NCBI RefSeq assembly: GCF_030506325.1
Contig: NZ_CP120683.1
Location: forward strand, 2,046,001-2,110,000
Direction of reading: 5' to 3'
Length of the DNA: 64,000 nt
DNA from: Tunicatimonas pelagia
Lineage (GTDB): Bacteria; Bacteroidota; Bacteroidia; Cytophagales; Cyclobacteriaceae
Below are positions 26,215 to 34,186 of this stretch, piece after piece. The notes under the pieces were generated by a model, which was not told where the DNA came from, searched no databases, and saw only the letters and a list, made by a program, of their open reading frames with translations. Position numbers and translations under genes: made by a program. Position 1 is the first letter of the stretch; every line of letters starts with the position of its first letter.

Positions 26215-26631
26215 TTACCAAACATAAATTTCGTGAATCTTATTATCGTTCTCTTTACGATAATTCACATTGCGGTTTTCCTGTCGGGCAACACAGCCCA
26301 TCAGGTACATAGCGTGAACGCTGTCGGCATTGGCATCGTTTAGCTTCACCCAGCCTACCCCGTGGATGTGCAGATACGCATTTTTATTATTATTTGAAGC
26401 CCAAACCCCCGTGACTTTTTTGGAATTGAACCACGCAGTAGCCTGCATATCACCTTCTGCGAAAATACCCGCTTCAGGAGGGTTTAGTGATGGCTCCCCG
26501 GCCGATGTAGATTCCTGGCTGGCATCTTGTTGAAGATCATCCGGATTCATTTCTGGTTTCGGTTGCTCATCTCCCTCGGTTTGGGATTGGGCTGCAAAAT
26601 TAGCTTCTGGTTTTGACACTTTCTTAGACAT
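26215..26631 (-). CDS. Small protein sharing the C-terminal domain of the adjacent C1A protease
   Basis: This 138-residue protein is of unknown family. Residues 1-60 are polar, acidic and likely disordered, rich in Gln, Glu, Pro and Ser. Residues 69-138 form a domain that matches residues 298-364 of the neighbouring protease. Shared positions are KK-[IV]-TG-[LV]-W, N-x-Y-x-x-I, G-W-x-K-[IL], an N-rich turn, and a final I-x-x-[IV]-Y. It is encoded 17 bp after the protease and 57 bp before the inhibitor, so the three genes are almost certainly one operon. There is no signal peptide. It may be an adaptor, a decoy or a targeting module for the protease; no role is proven. Confidence 0.75.
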   Translation of the reverse strand: MSKKVSKPEANFAAQSQTEGDEQPKPEMNPDDLQQDASQESTSAGEPSLNPPEAGIFAEGDMQATAWFNSKKVTGVWASNNNKNAYLHIHGVGWVKLNDANADSVHAMYLMGCVARQENRNVNYRKENDNKIHEIYVW

Positions 26632-26648
26632 AATAACTATTTTTATAA

Positions 26649-27743
26649 TTAGGCATATACTTGTTCTATCTTTCCATCTTTAATGTAAATACTTGGAGCG
26701 GCATCTCTATTTTTTGCGTTAATCAACGCACTCAAAATCATGAAATGGTTCTCTCGATTGTTGTTAGCAATCTTTTTCCAGCCCTCGTCTTGTATATACG
26801 CGTAGCAATTCAGCCCGGCACTGTTAGACCAAAGCCCCGTGATTTTCTTTTTGTAAATCCAGCCGGTATCGACAATGCCTAGCACACCCCACATACCGTA
26901 GTGTTCAATAGAACATTCACCGTATTTAATCTTCAGATAGCCTTCTTCGCCCCAGTTAGTGCCCCAACTGTTTTTTCCTATCCAGTATCCACCCGCATCA
27001 TTATAGCCTATAATGGATATACAGTGCCACCCCTCGGAGTCGCCGGAAACATGCCGGTAAACCCCGCTTTGGTAGCTATAAAAATCACCGAATACTTCAA
27101 AGCATGCACTTACCGGGCCTACGTTAGCAATATGCTCCTTAATAGCGTTTACGTTGCTTAGTGCTTTGTAGTTAGTAATGGTAAGCTTCTCATTCTGCCA
27201 GCCATTGCTTACCAAACAACTCTGCTGGCTGCTTACGTACGGAAAATAACTTTCTTTGGCTACGCCAGTATCTTTTACTTTATCGTAAGCCGTAGTGGGC
27301 CACCACCCGTTTCTACATCCGTTAGGATCGCCTTTGAGGCAGTAGAACAGGTGGGCTTCCGAAAGATCGGTGTCATAATTCGGCATGTTCTTCGTGATAC
27401 GCACCATTGATTCTACCACTGAGAGCACTCCAAATGCCACACAAGAGCCACAGCCACCTTGGCTTTTAATAGCAGTAACGTAGTTACCACCATCTTTACT
27501 GCGCCAATCGAAGCTACTGGGGTGTGCCCCGGCTCCCGTTCGGGCGCTTACCCGCTGATGTTGGGCCAGGGCCGATTTTTTGGATGTTTCTTTCTGAGTT
27601 TTTGAAGGTGGGCCATCGGGAGGAGTTGCCCCTAAAATAATAGTTTGCTCTTCATCACTCATTTCAGTGATGGGGTTCGGGGCAGCGTCCCACGCTTCGT
27701 CAATGAGTTGGGCCTGCAATTCAGCAATTTCTAATTTTGCCAT
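26649..27743 (-). CDS. C1A (papain-like) cysteine protease with extra C-terminal domain
   Basis: This 364-residue protein has a short pro-like N-terminus (1-70), a C1A catalytic domain (about 75-290) and a C-terminal domain (about 297-364). Catalytic residues are intact: oxyanion Q95 and nucleophile C101 in SQGGCGSCVAF, H240 in GWHCISIIGYND, and N258 in GKNSWGTNWGEEGYLKI. Trp after the catalytic Cys is Val here. There is no signal peptide, which is unusual for this family, so it is either cytoplasmic or exported by another route. The extra domain recurs alone in the next gene, and a chagasin-type inhibitor follows. The three genes read as a protease, accessory domain and inhibitor module. Confidence 0.93.
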   Translation of the reverse strand: MAKLEIAELQAQLIDEAWDAAPNPITEMSDEEQTIILGATPPDGPPSKTQKETSKKSALAQHQRVSARTGAGAHPSSFDWRSKDGGNYVTAIKSQGGCGSCVAFGVLSVVESMVRITKNMPNYDTDLSEAHLFYCLKGDPNGCRNGWWPTTAYDKVKDTGVAKESYFPYVSSQQSCLVSNGWQNEKLTITNYKALSNVNAIKEHIANVGPVSACFEVFGDFYSYQSGVYRHVSGDSEGWHCISIIGYNDAGGYWIGKNSWGTNWGEEGYLKIKYGECSIEHYGMWGVLGIVDTGWIYKKKITGLWSNSAGLNCYAYIQDEGWKKIANNNRENHFMILSALINAKNRDAAPSIYIKDGKIEQVYA

Positions 27744-28316
27744 AATACATAGTTTAAGTGTGAAAATTGATTTTGTGGTTTTTTACAGGGCAAGCACACT
27801 AAAATCTGGATATACCAATTTTGAAGAGTACGGTTATTTTCGTACCGAACCTTCTCTTTGGTTGGAGCGAAGAAAACGTGCTTTGTCTACTAGAAAGGTC
27901 TCTTAGAATATTAATGCGTTTGCCCCAGGCTCTTTACGTCTGCAAAATTCCAGGCAGCTACAGTACCTGTAGGGGGCAGGGCTGGTATAGTCGGATTCAT
28001 ACGTAGTCTCTGAATCTCATTTGGCTAATAAGGCAACTTCATTTGCCCGGTAGAATTGCTAGCTTTTATTGGTTAGTAGTGCAGCATCCCAATATGTAAC
28101 CCGGTACATTAAAATTTTTTATTAGTATGTTCTCAACCTGGCTTGATAATAAACTAAAGAGGTACGGAGAGAGATGATTGTCTTACCTACGTACGATAGG
28201 TCGGGAAGTATGGATAGAGATGAAACGATAATTTTTGAAAGATTTCAATCGAATAAACTCTGCCAGATCACGTATATTTGCAGCCTGATTTCACTACCAA
28301 CATTAATCCAGTATTT
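27744..28316. other. Intergenic region between the divergent protease operon and ald
   Basis: Moderately AT-rich sequence without a convincing gene. It must contain the promoter for the minus-strand protease operon on its left side and the ald promoter on its right side. A short plus-strand open stretch ending at 27906 continues the reverse-strand shadow of the protease gene and is not considered coding. No repeat or hairpin stands out. Confidence 0.5.
28273..28280 (+). promoter_or_regulatory. Bacteroidota-type -7 box upstream of ald
   Basis: TATATTTG fits the consensus TAnnTTTG and lies 37 bp before the ald ATG at 28317. That would give a leader of about 30 nt. A matching -33 TTTG at the usual spacing is not clear. 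Confidence 0.45.
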
Positions 28317-29429
28317 ATGATTGTCGGAGTACCTCAAGAGATAAAAAATAATGAGAACCGGGTAGCCCTTACCCCCGCCGGAGCTAAAGAACTTACCAAA
28401 GTTGGCCATACCGTATACATTCAGCAAAATGCCGGAGAAGGCAGTGGGTTTACTGATGCAGAATATACCGAAGCAGGTGCCGAAATACTCCCAACTATTG
28501 AAGCTGTCTACGAATCGGCCGAGATGATTGTGAAGGTAAAAGAACCGATTGCCCCGGAGTACGACCTAGTGCGTAAAGATCAGCTGGTCTTCACGTATTT
28601 TCACTTTGCTTCCAGCGAAGCCCTTACCCACGCTATGATTAAAAGTGGCGCGGTTTGCTTAGCCTACGAAACGGTAGAACTGCCCGATCGCAGCTTGCCA
28701 CTGTTAGTCCCCATGTCGGAAGTAGCCGGACGGATGTCTATTCAGGAAGGAGCGAAGTATTTGGAAAAACCCATGCAAGGGCGAGGTATTCTGTTGGGCG
28801 GAGTGCCCGGCGTACGTCCCGCGAAGGTGCTTATCTTGGGCGGAGGTATTGTGGGTACCAATGCTGCTAAAATGGCAGCCGGCTTAGGGGCTGATGTTAC
28901 CATTATGGACATCAGCCTAAATAGGCTACGTTATTTAGATGATGTACTGCCGGCTAATGTGAACACCTTCATGTCCAGCGAATACAACATTCGCTCACTT
29001 ATTAGTTCGCACGATTTAATTGTAGGTGCCGTGCTCATTCCGGGTGCCAAAGCCCCTAAGCTCATTACGCGCGATATGCTGCAAGAAATGAGGCCGGGCA
29101 CAGTACTGGTTGATGTGGCCGTTGATCAAGGGGGCTGCATCGAAACTTGTGAGCCTACCACTCATGAGAACCCAACCTATGTGATTGATGACGTGCTGCA
29201 CTACTGCGTAGCCAATATGCCAGGGGCAGTACCGTATACGTCTACCTTAGCATTGACCAACGCCACATTGCCCTATACACTACAACTGGCTAGACTAGGT
29301 TGGGAGCAAGCCTGTCAGCAGTCTACCCCACTTAAGCTCGGCCTCAACGTAGTGCGAGGAGAAGTGGTTTACCAGAGTGTGGCTGATGCTTTCGGTTTGC
29401 CGTATGTGCCGGTAGAAGAGCATTTGTAA
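28317..29429 (+). CDS. ald: Alanine dehydrogenase
   Basis: Catalyses NAD-dependent oxidative deamination of L-alanine to pyruvate and ammonium, in the cytoplasm. The ATG at 28317 gives the canonical start MIVGVPQEIKNNENRVAL, while an upstream TTG would add 13 non-conserved residues. Catalytic K75 (IVKVKEP) and H96 (TYFHFAS) are in place. The nucleotide-binding fold is seen at VLILGGGIVGTNAAKMAAGLG (in part), with the D of VTIMD after it. The C-terminal region has VDVAVDQGGC and ANMPGAVPYTSTLALTNATLP, typical of the family. Length is 370 residues, as expected. It stands alone and converges with the DoxX-like gene. Confidence 0.96.
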   Translation: MIVGVPQEIKNNENRVALTPAGAKELTKVGHTVYIQQNAGEGSGFTDAEYTEAGAEILPTIEAVYESAEMIVKVKEPIAPEYDLVRKDQLVFTYFHFASSEALTHAMIKSGAVCLAYETVELPDRSLPLLVPMSEVAGRMSIQEGAKYLEKPMQGRGILLGGVPGVRPAKVLILGGGIVGTNAAKMAAGLGADVTIMDISLNRLRYLDDVLPANVNTFMSSEYNIRSLISSHDLIVGAVLIPGAKAPKLITRDMLQEMRPGTVLVDVAVDQGGCIETCEPTTHENPTYVIDDVLHYCVANMPGAVPYTSTLALTNATLPYTLQLARLGWEQACQQSTPLKLGLNVVRGEVVYQSVADAFGLPYVPVEEHL

Positions 29430-29458
29430 TAGATAACTACAACGTAGTGGCAGTACAA

Positions 29459-30340
29459 CTACTTTAGCTCCCGTCGGGTCAAGCGCATAGTAGTACCGTT
29501 CTCTAACATCCACTCCAGAGTATCTTTACCCATCAGTGCGTAATTTCCCTTGAGCGTATCTGACTTAGTGAAGACTTTCAGTATCTGATCTTCTTCGTCT
29601 AATTTATACGCTTTGCCCAGAGGTTCGTTGCTTCCTGGTAAAAACTCCGTTACCCAGTCTTGAGGATGGAAATAGTACCGAGGATGCCCCTGTTCGTAGG
29701 GGCTATTTATTTTATTCACTTCCCCTGCCGAGGTAGTTTCCGTAACCACCCAGACATTGGGGCGACCATTGTACCAGTCGCCCGTCAAAAAATTTCGCTG
29801 ATCCAGATAACTGAGCACCTGATCCAAGAAGAAGTAAGAAACAATTCCTATCAGCACTATATTAACTGCTGTTTCTACTCCTATTCTCTTTACAGAACCT
29901 ATCGAGAATATCTTCAATACAAAATCTCTCAAAATGGGAAAATGAAACATCAGTAAAGCAATATTGAGCAATAGCAATACCCCCGAGATACGCTGGATAC
30001 CTTCCCACAGATCTAAGGCGATATTGATAAGAAACACATTGAGTACTACTGGTAGCAACAATATTGCTCCCAACAGTCTAGTCTTTCGGAAAAGCAGCAG
30101 AATAGCAGGCACAAGCTCCAGTACACCGAGTAGCACAGTAAACCACTTAGAATAACCTAAAAATGCCCAAGTTAAAGTAACTCCGGAAATACGCTCCAGC
30201 GGCTCTGACCATTCGTGAAAGGGCAAAACAATGAATTGTGTCCTAAATAGCTTAGTTAACGCATACGGTAGCATAGCTAAGCCAAGTATGTAACGAATAA
30301 TCGTTTCGTAAGTGGCTTTGTCTTTTAGCAGCTTCAGCAT
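29459..30340 (-). CDS. DoxX-like integral membrane protein
   Basis: Membrane protein of about 293 residues with four hydrophobic helices in its first half: IRYILGLAMLPYALTKLF, FTVLLGVLELVPAILLLF, LLGAILLLPVVLNVFLI and ISGVLLLLNIALLMF. A further span near residue 165 precedes a soluble C-terminal beta-rich domain. The first half resembles the DoxX/DoxD-like family. The ATG at 30340 (MLKLLKDKATYE) is preferred over a TTG nine codons upstream. The C-terminal domain with LKGNYALMGKDTLEWMLENG looks like a lipocalin-like or DUF-type fold, but I cannot name it. It is encoded after a terminator-like hairpin, so probably independently of the upstream gene. Function is unknown. Confidence 0.6.
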   Translation of the reverse strand: MLKLLKDKATYETIIRYILGLAMLPYALTKLFRTQFIVLPFHEWSEPLERISGVTLTWAFLGYSKWFTVLLGVLELVPAILLLFRKTRLLGAILLLPVVLNVFLINIALDLWEGIQRISGVLLLLNIALLMFHFPILRDFVLKIFSIGSVKRIGVETAVNIVLIGIVSYFFLDQVLSYLDQRNFLTGDWYNGRPNVWVVTETTSAGEVNKINSPYEQGHPRYYFHPQDWVTEFLPGSNEPLGKAYKLDEEDQILKVFTKSDTLKGNYALMGKDTLEWMLENGTTMRLTRRELK

Positions 30341-30398
30341 AAACAGGTTGTTTTTCTGAAGATACAATATGCTTGCCTCTTCTCAGCGAACGAAGCAT

Positions 30399-30429
30399 AA
30401 AAAAAGCCAAGAACGATGTCCCTGGCCTT
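30399..30429 (-). terminator. Rho-independent terminator after the 30455-31894 gene
   Basis: Read on the minus strand, AAGGCCAGGGAC, a short loop and GTTCTTGGCTT form a G-U tolerant stem. A run of seven T follows. It sits about 25 bp after the stop of the hypothetical gene. Confidence 0.65.
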
Positions 30430-30454
30430 ATTTTACGTATGAAGAGTATAATTA

Positions 30455-31894
30455 TTAGCAAAGTTTATTAATAAAGGTCTCGTCCATTTTGATGAGCATG
30501 GTAGGAGCAAAATGCTTCATATCAAAGCGGGCAAAGCGCTCGGCTAGTGCCCGTATCTTGTTGTACTTATCACGTTTTACATCAGAAACAGAAATCTTCA
30601 GAATTTTGGTGAAGATCACGATAGACTCACAGTTGTCTTTACCCAGTAGCCGTATCTGACGCTGAATACTGTTGGTTAACTGGTTAAAGAGATCATAATC
30701 GTTCATTAGGCAGTACTGAAGAGCGAGTACCGCTTTTACCTCTAGTTGGGCGTACGGATACTTTTTGAGACTTAGTTCGTTTAGCAGATTGTTAATCCAC
30801 CGAGCCGACTCATTGTACTCACCAGCGTAGTAGCAAGACAGTGCTCGGTACATCACGTAGGTTACATATTTCGGCACATCGTCTAAATCGCCTTCATAAT
30901 CGTGGAAAAGCATTTTGTTTTCCTCGTATAAAGTTTCTTCGTTACCCATGCGTTGTGCCCGCTCAATTTTAGAAACTAGGTACTGCGCTGGGTACGTATG
31001 TAAGCTGTAATTTGTCAGTAGGGTATCTACCGCATCATTTACTTCTTCGTAGAAGTCTTCAGCCTTACGGTATACTTTGTAATGGTTGTAATATTCTAGA
31101 CGAAGCAGCTCGTACACCAATTGCAAGTGGTGATAGATAGAATCTAGGTAATAATTACTCAGAATCTCCTGCATTTTATCCAGAATATCCTCAATGGGTT
31201 CGTGCGTATTGTTGTCGTAAGACTCACCTTCCACAAATAAACGATGAAAGATATTCAAGCAACTTTGGTAGATGTACAATCGGTGCGATTCGTACAGGTT
31301 GCACAAGTTATTCATTTCATCCGTCAGCAGCGAAAGCTCAAGCTGGGTGGTCTCATCGCGCGACATAGTGTAGTCACCGTACTTTTTGAAGTACTGACAT
31401 AACAACTCTTCAGCCTTATCTACCGCCAGCGTATACGCCACATGCTTGTTGTACGATTGCGAATACGTAAAGTGATCGGGAGTATTGATGTGTAATTTGC
31501 GAAGGGTTTTGTAGATGGTGGTAAGTTCACTGGGCAGATCGTAGTCAAGCAGTTCTTTCTCAATCTTCTTCAGCGTAGCAATAGCGATAGCACGTTTCTT
31601 CGTAAATATTACTTCGTTAATATTAGCTACCTTTTTAATCAAATCAGTACGAGGGTTTTCCATTTGCTGAAGCAAATATTCCTCGATTTTTTGATTAAGG
31701 CGAGACCGCAACGTATAGTAAGCATTCGTATTCACTCCCAGTTCGTCCATTATTTTATTATCAGATAATGAACGTTCGCGCATCGCTTTTAGCAGGTATG
31801 CTGACTTCTCCGCACTGTTCTCAATTAGCGACTCATGAATGGATGTATAGTCGGAGTCGGATAACTGCTTAATGATATTCTTAAGTTTCGCCAT
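30455..31894 (-). CDS. Large helical hypothetical protein (TPR-like, HTH-like N-terminus)
   Basis: No family is recognised. The 479-residue protein appears almost entirely alpha-helical and cytoplasmic, with no signal peptide. Residues about 40-75 (SDNKIMDELGVNTNAYYTLRS, in part) look like a helix-turn-helix. The rest contains tandem helical pairs rich in Leu, Tyr and Glu, such as YVMYRALSCYYAGEYNESARW, reminiscent of tetratricopeptide repeats. Such proteins are often protein-binding regulators, but that is inference. A hairpin terminator follows the gene and a long AT-rich region precedes it, so it is probably monocistronic. The ATG at 31894 directly begins the helical region. Confidence 0.7.
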   Translation of the reverse strand: MAKLKNIIKQLSDSDYTSIHESLIENSAEKSAYLLKAMRERSLSDNKIMDELGVNTNAYYTLRSRLNQKIEEYLLQQMENPRTDLIKKVANINEVIFTKKRAIAIATLKKIEKELLDYDLPSELTTIYKTLRKLHINTPDHFTYSQSYNKHVAYTLAVDKAEELLCQYFKKYGDYTMSRDETTQLELSLLTDEMNNLCNLYESHRLYIYQSCLNIFHRLFVEGESYDNNTHEPIEDILDKMQEILSNYYLDSIYHHLQLVYELLRLEYYNHYKVYRKAEDFYEEVNDAVDTLLTNYSLHTYPAQYLVSKIERAQRMGNEETLYEENKMLFHDYEGDLDDVPKYVTYVMYRALSCYYAGEYNESARWINNLLNELSLKKYPYAQLEVKAVLALQYCLMNDYDLFNQLTNSIQRQIRLLGKDNCESIVIFTKILKISVSDVKRDKYNKIRALAERFARFDMKHFAPTMLIKMDETFINKLC

Positions 31895-32476
31895 CGTAAA
31901 TATTGGTAATTGCTAAACCCTACTTTTAATTTAATGCAAACAATATTACGTAAAATTTGCTACTATTAATAGTTTTGCATTGGCAGTATAAAATTGAAAC
32001 ACAATGGATTAAGTAATAATTATGACAAGCTTTAGCAAAAAGTCACTATAATAACCATATACAATTAGTCAGTATTATTACTTAAATGAAATAGAATATG
32101 AATATTCCTTTAAATGGAATATTATTTAGGTTTTGCATCACTTATATGTTCGATGTAATAATTATTGGATAGAGTAATAAATTTGTCTCAATATTCAAGG
32201 CCACCAAAAAAATGTGTGCGCGGTTCCACATCCAACGGTAAAATTAATTCCTTATATAGTATTCCAAAAGCTATTTTTCTTTCTTATAAGCAGAAATACC
32301 AAAAGTTACCATTTCGCATTTTTTACCGAAAATATTTTACAATCGGTTGCTTAAAGTTGCCAGTAAGATTGAGCGTTGCTAGGTAACAATAGGGCGAAAA
32401 TCGGCTAAAAAGTGCTGCGTAAGCCCAAAACAGCTCGATAGTTCCTGCAAATTTGCCATCAAATAACACTAAACTG
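31895..32476. other. AT-rich intergenic region
   Basis: About 580 bp of strongly AT-rich sequence. It must contain the promoter for the minus-strand hypothetical gene. Plus-strand TAnnTTTG-like words occur (TAGTTTTG near 31967), but no plus-strand gene follows; a 73-codon open frame at 32165 has no protein-like features. An unannotated small RNA is possible but nothing supports it directly. Confidence 0.4.
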
Positions 32477-32857
32477 TCACTCATTTACGCGCCAAGGCGG
32501 ATTTTTGCGATTGCCCCCACTGTAAAATAGAATGAGTTGATTACCATCAGGGTCTTTTAATCGGACTTTCCGCCATAACTAACGTTGGTCAGTCGGAAGC
32601 TCATTAAACACAATGCCTGTCGCACGAAGTCGGGTCACCCGTTCATCCAAGCCTGCACACTCAAAGTATACGTAGATTCCATCGCCCTCAGGAAGCTCTT
32701 CTACCCGATGAATAGAAAAAGTGGCATCATCCTCGGGACACTCGAAGCGAGCGTAGTACGGCAGTGCGCCTACAATCAGCCGTAAGCCTAACTTCTGATA
32801 AAAAGCTACCGACTTGCTTAAGCCTACTGAAGGTACGGTAATTTGGTTTAGGTTCAT
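32477..32857 (-). pseudogene. VOC (glyoxalase/bleomycin resistance) family gene with in-frame amber stop
   Basis: The start is the ATG at 32857 (MNLNQITVPSVGLSKSVAFY). The frame encodes a normal VOC domain with FYQKLGLRLIV and IYVYFECAGLDERV. It meets a TAG at 32579-32581 after FNELPTDQR. Beyond the stop the same frame continues with LWRKVRLKDPDGNQLILFY, the expected C-terminal VOC beta strands, to a natural TGA at 32477-32479. So a single stop, probably from a TGG Trp codon, interrupts an otherwise intact gene of about 126 codons. Truncation would remove the final metal-ligand strand. This could be a fresh pseudogene or a base-call error. The divergent XdhC gene starts 75 bp away. Confidence 0.8.
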
Positions 32858-32931
32858 ACGTACTTTTCTGTTATGCATTTCAAGGCTGATAAGATATAGT
32901 TTGTACCTTGTAAAAACAACGTTCGTCACTT

Positions 32932-33963
32932 ATGCGTGAATACCTTTCAACATTACAGGCCTGGCTAAAACAGACCAACACTATAGCATTGGCTCGGGTT
33001 ATGAAGACCTGGGGGTCGTCGCCTCGCCCAGTAGGCTCGGTTATGCTAATTAATTCTGAGGGAGAGATGGACGGCTCGGTAAGCGGGGGTTGCGTGGAAG
33101 GCGACGTGGTAAAGCAGGCAAAAAGGGTACTGACTGAGAACCAATCAGCAGTATTAGATTTTGGGGTAAGCAGCGAAGAGGCTTGGTCGGTTGGGCTGTC
33201 TTGTGGTGGTAGCATTCAGGTTTTGCTTCAACCTGCTACTTTCAGCGAAAATAGTGTCTGGCAACAACTGTTAAATCACACCGAAGAAAACAAAGCTGCC
33301 ACGCTTGTTTCGTCTCTCAAGAATGGCAATAGTACCAATACATTGATTAATGAACAAGAGCAAGTTTGGGGCGACGAGCTACCCGAAGAAGTGCTTATGG
33401 CAGCGAGAAATGCTTATTCTAAACGCTCTCACCAGACAATTACCCACAATACTACCACCTATTTTATTCAGGTATTCCCTCGCAAGAGCGTGCTACTGAT
33501 TATTGGAGCCGCGCACATTACTGTAGACTTAGTGGCACTAGCCAATCAGTTTGGTTTTGAAACCGTGGTGATTGACCCGAGAGGTTATTTTGCTCAGCAT
33601 ACGACCTTCAGCGACCCGCCAGCACAGATTCTCCCTAACTACCCATCAGAGGTATTAGACCAATTTCCGCTAGATGCCTACACCTTTTGCGCCGTTTTGT
33701 CTCACGACCCCAAAATTGATGACAATGCGCTAGAAATTTTACTCCCATCAGAGGTGGGTTACATCGGAGCACTAGGCAGTAAGAAAACTCACGCTAAGCG
33801 AGTTGACCGCCTACTGGAAAAGGGAATCGATCAATCGCTCATGGATCGTATTCACGCCCCTATCGGGATTAATATTCATGCACAGTCGGCCAAGGAAATT
33901 GCTCTATCTATTATGAGCCAGATTATTGAAGTAAAGAATCAGTATTCGCGGAGGGAGAAATAG
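32932..33963 (+). CDS. XdhC/CoxI-family molybdenum hydroxylase maturation protein
   Basis: Members of this family bind molybdenum cofactor and insert it, after sulfuration, into xanthine dehydrogenase-type enzymes. The N-terminal XdhC/CoxI domain shows TWGSSPRPVGSVMLIN and GSVSGGCVEGDVV. The C-terminal Rossmann-like domain shows VLLIIGAAHITVDLVALAN and VIDPRGYFA, then GYIGALGSKKTHAKR and APIGINIHAQSAKEIALSI. The length of 343 residues is normal. No xanthine dehydrogenase, aldehyde oxidase or CO dehydrogenase subunit gene is nearby, so the client enzyme must be encoded elsewhere. The GG.GH motif of the Rossmann fold reads GAAH here. Confidence 0.9.
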   Translation: MREYLSTLQAWLKQTNTIALARVMKTWGSSPRPVGSVMLINSEGEMDGSVSGGCVEGDVVKQAKRVLTENQSAVLDFGVSSEEAWSVGLSCGGSIQVLLQPATFSENSVWQQLLNHTEENKAATLVSSLKNGNSTNTLINEQEQVWGDELPEEVLMAARNAYSKRSHQTITHNTTTYFIQVFPRKSVLLIIGAAHITVDLVALANQFGFETVVIDPRGYFAQHTTFSDPPAQILPNYPSEVLDQFPLDAYTFCAVLSHDPKIDDNALEILLPSEVGYIGALGSKKTHAKRVDRLLEKGIDQSLMDRIHAPIGINIHAQSAKEIALSIMSQIIEVKNQYSRREK

Positions 33964-34072
33964 GTGAACTGTCGTATTTTTTCTTTTGATTAGGTTCAAT
34001 AAGACTTGCTAAAATTTCCTGTTCCATATTTTCGGTTGGTATTGCTGTGTTAATTAGTAAGCTGGATGAACT

Positions 34073-34128
34073 TGAGATATAGATTATCATATCTCATATT
34101 ATGCATTATAGTTGAGATATAAATATCT
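34073..34128 (+). promoter_or_regulatory. Operator-like repeats upstream of the Fic gene
   Basis: TGAGATAT at 34073-34080 and ATATCTCA at 34089-34096 form a perfect 8-bp inverted repeat with an 8-bp spacer. A third TGAGATAT at 34113-34120 is followed by a partial inverted half, ATATCT, at 34123-34128. The cluster ends about 60 bp before the Fic ATG. This is the arrangement of a repressor site, and autoregulation is plausible. Confidence 0.55.
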
Positions 34129-34186
34129 ATATTGTAACTTTTCAATCTTAATTGATATATATTTATTTTGTTAGAATTCTTACTAT

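Noticed and set aside
27667-28006. Plus-strand frames near the start of the protease gene
   Set aside because: They overlap the protease antisense and then run into spacer; no family is recognisable.
32165-32386. Plus-strand frame of 73 codons in the AT-rich spacer
   Set aside because: No ribosome-binding or domain signal, and its composition is that of the spacer.
32579-32581. TAG in the VOC gene as a recoded (pyrrolysine or readthrough) codon
   Set aside because: No recoding signal is visible and VOC proteins do not use such residues; a point mutation or base-call error is simpler.
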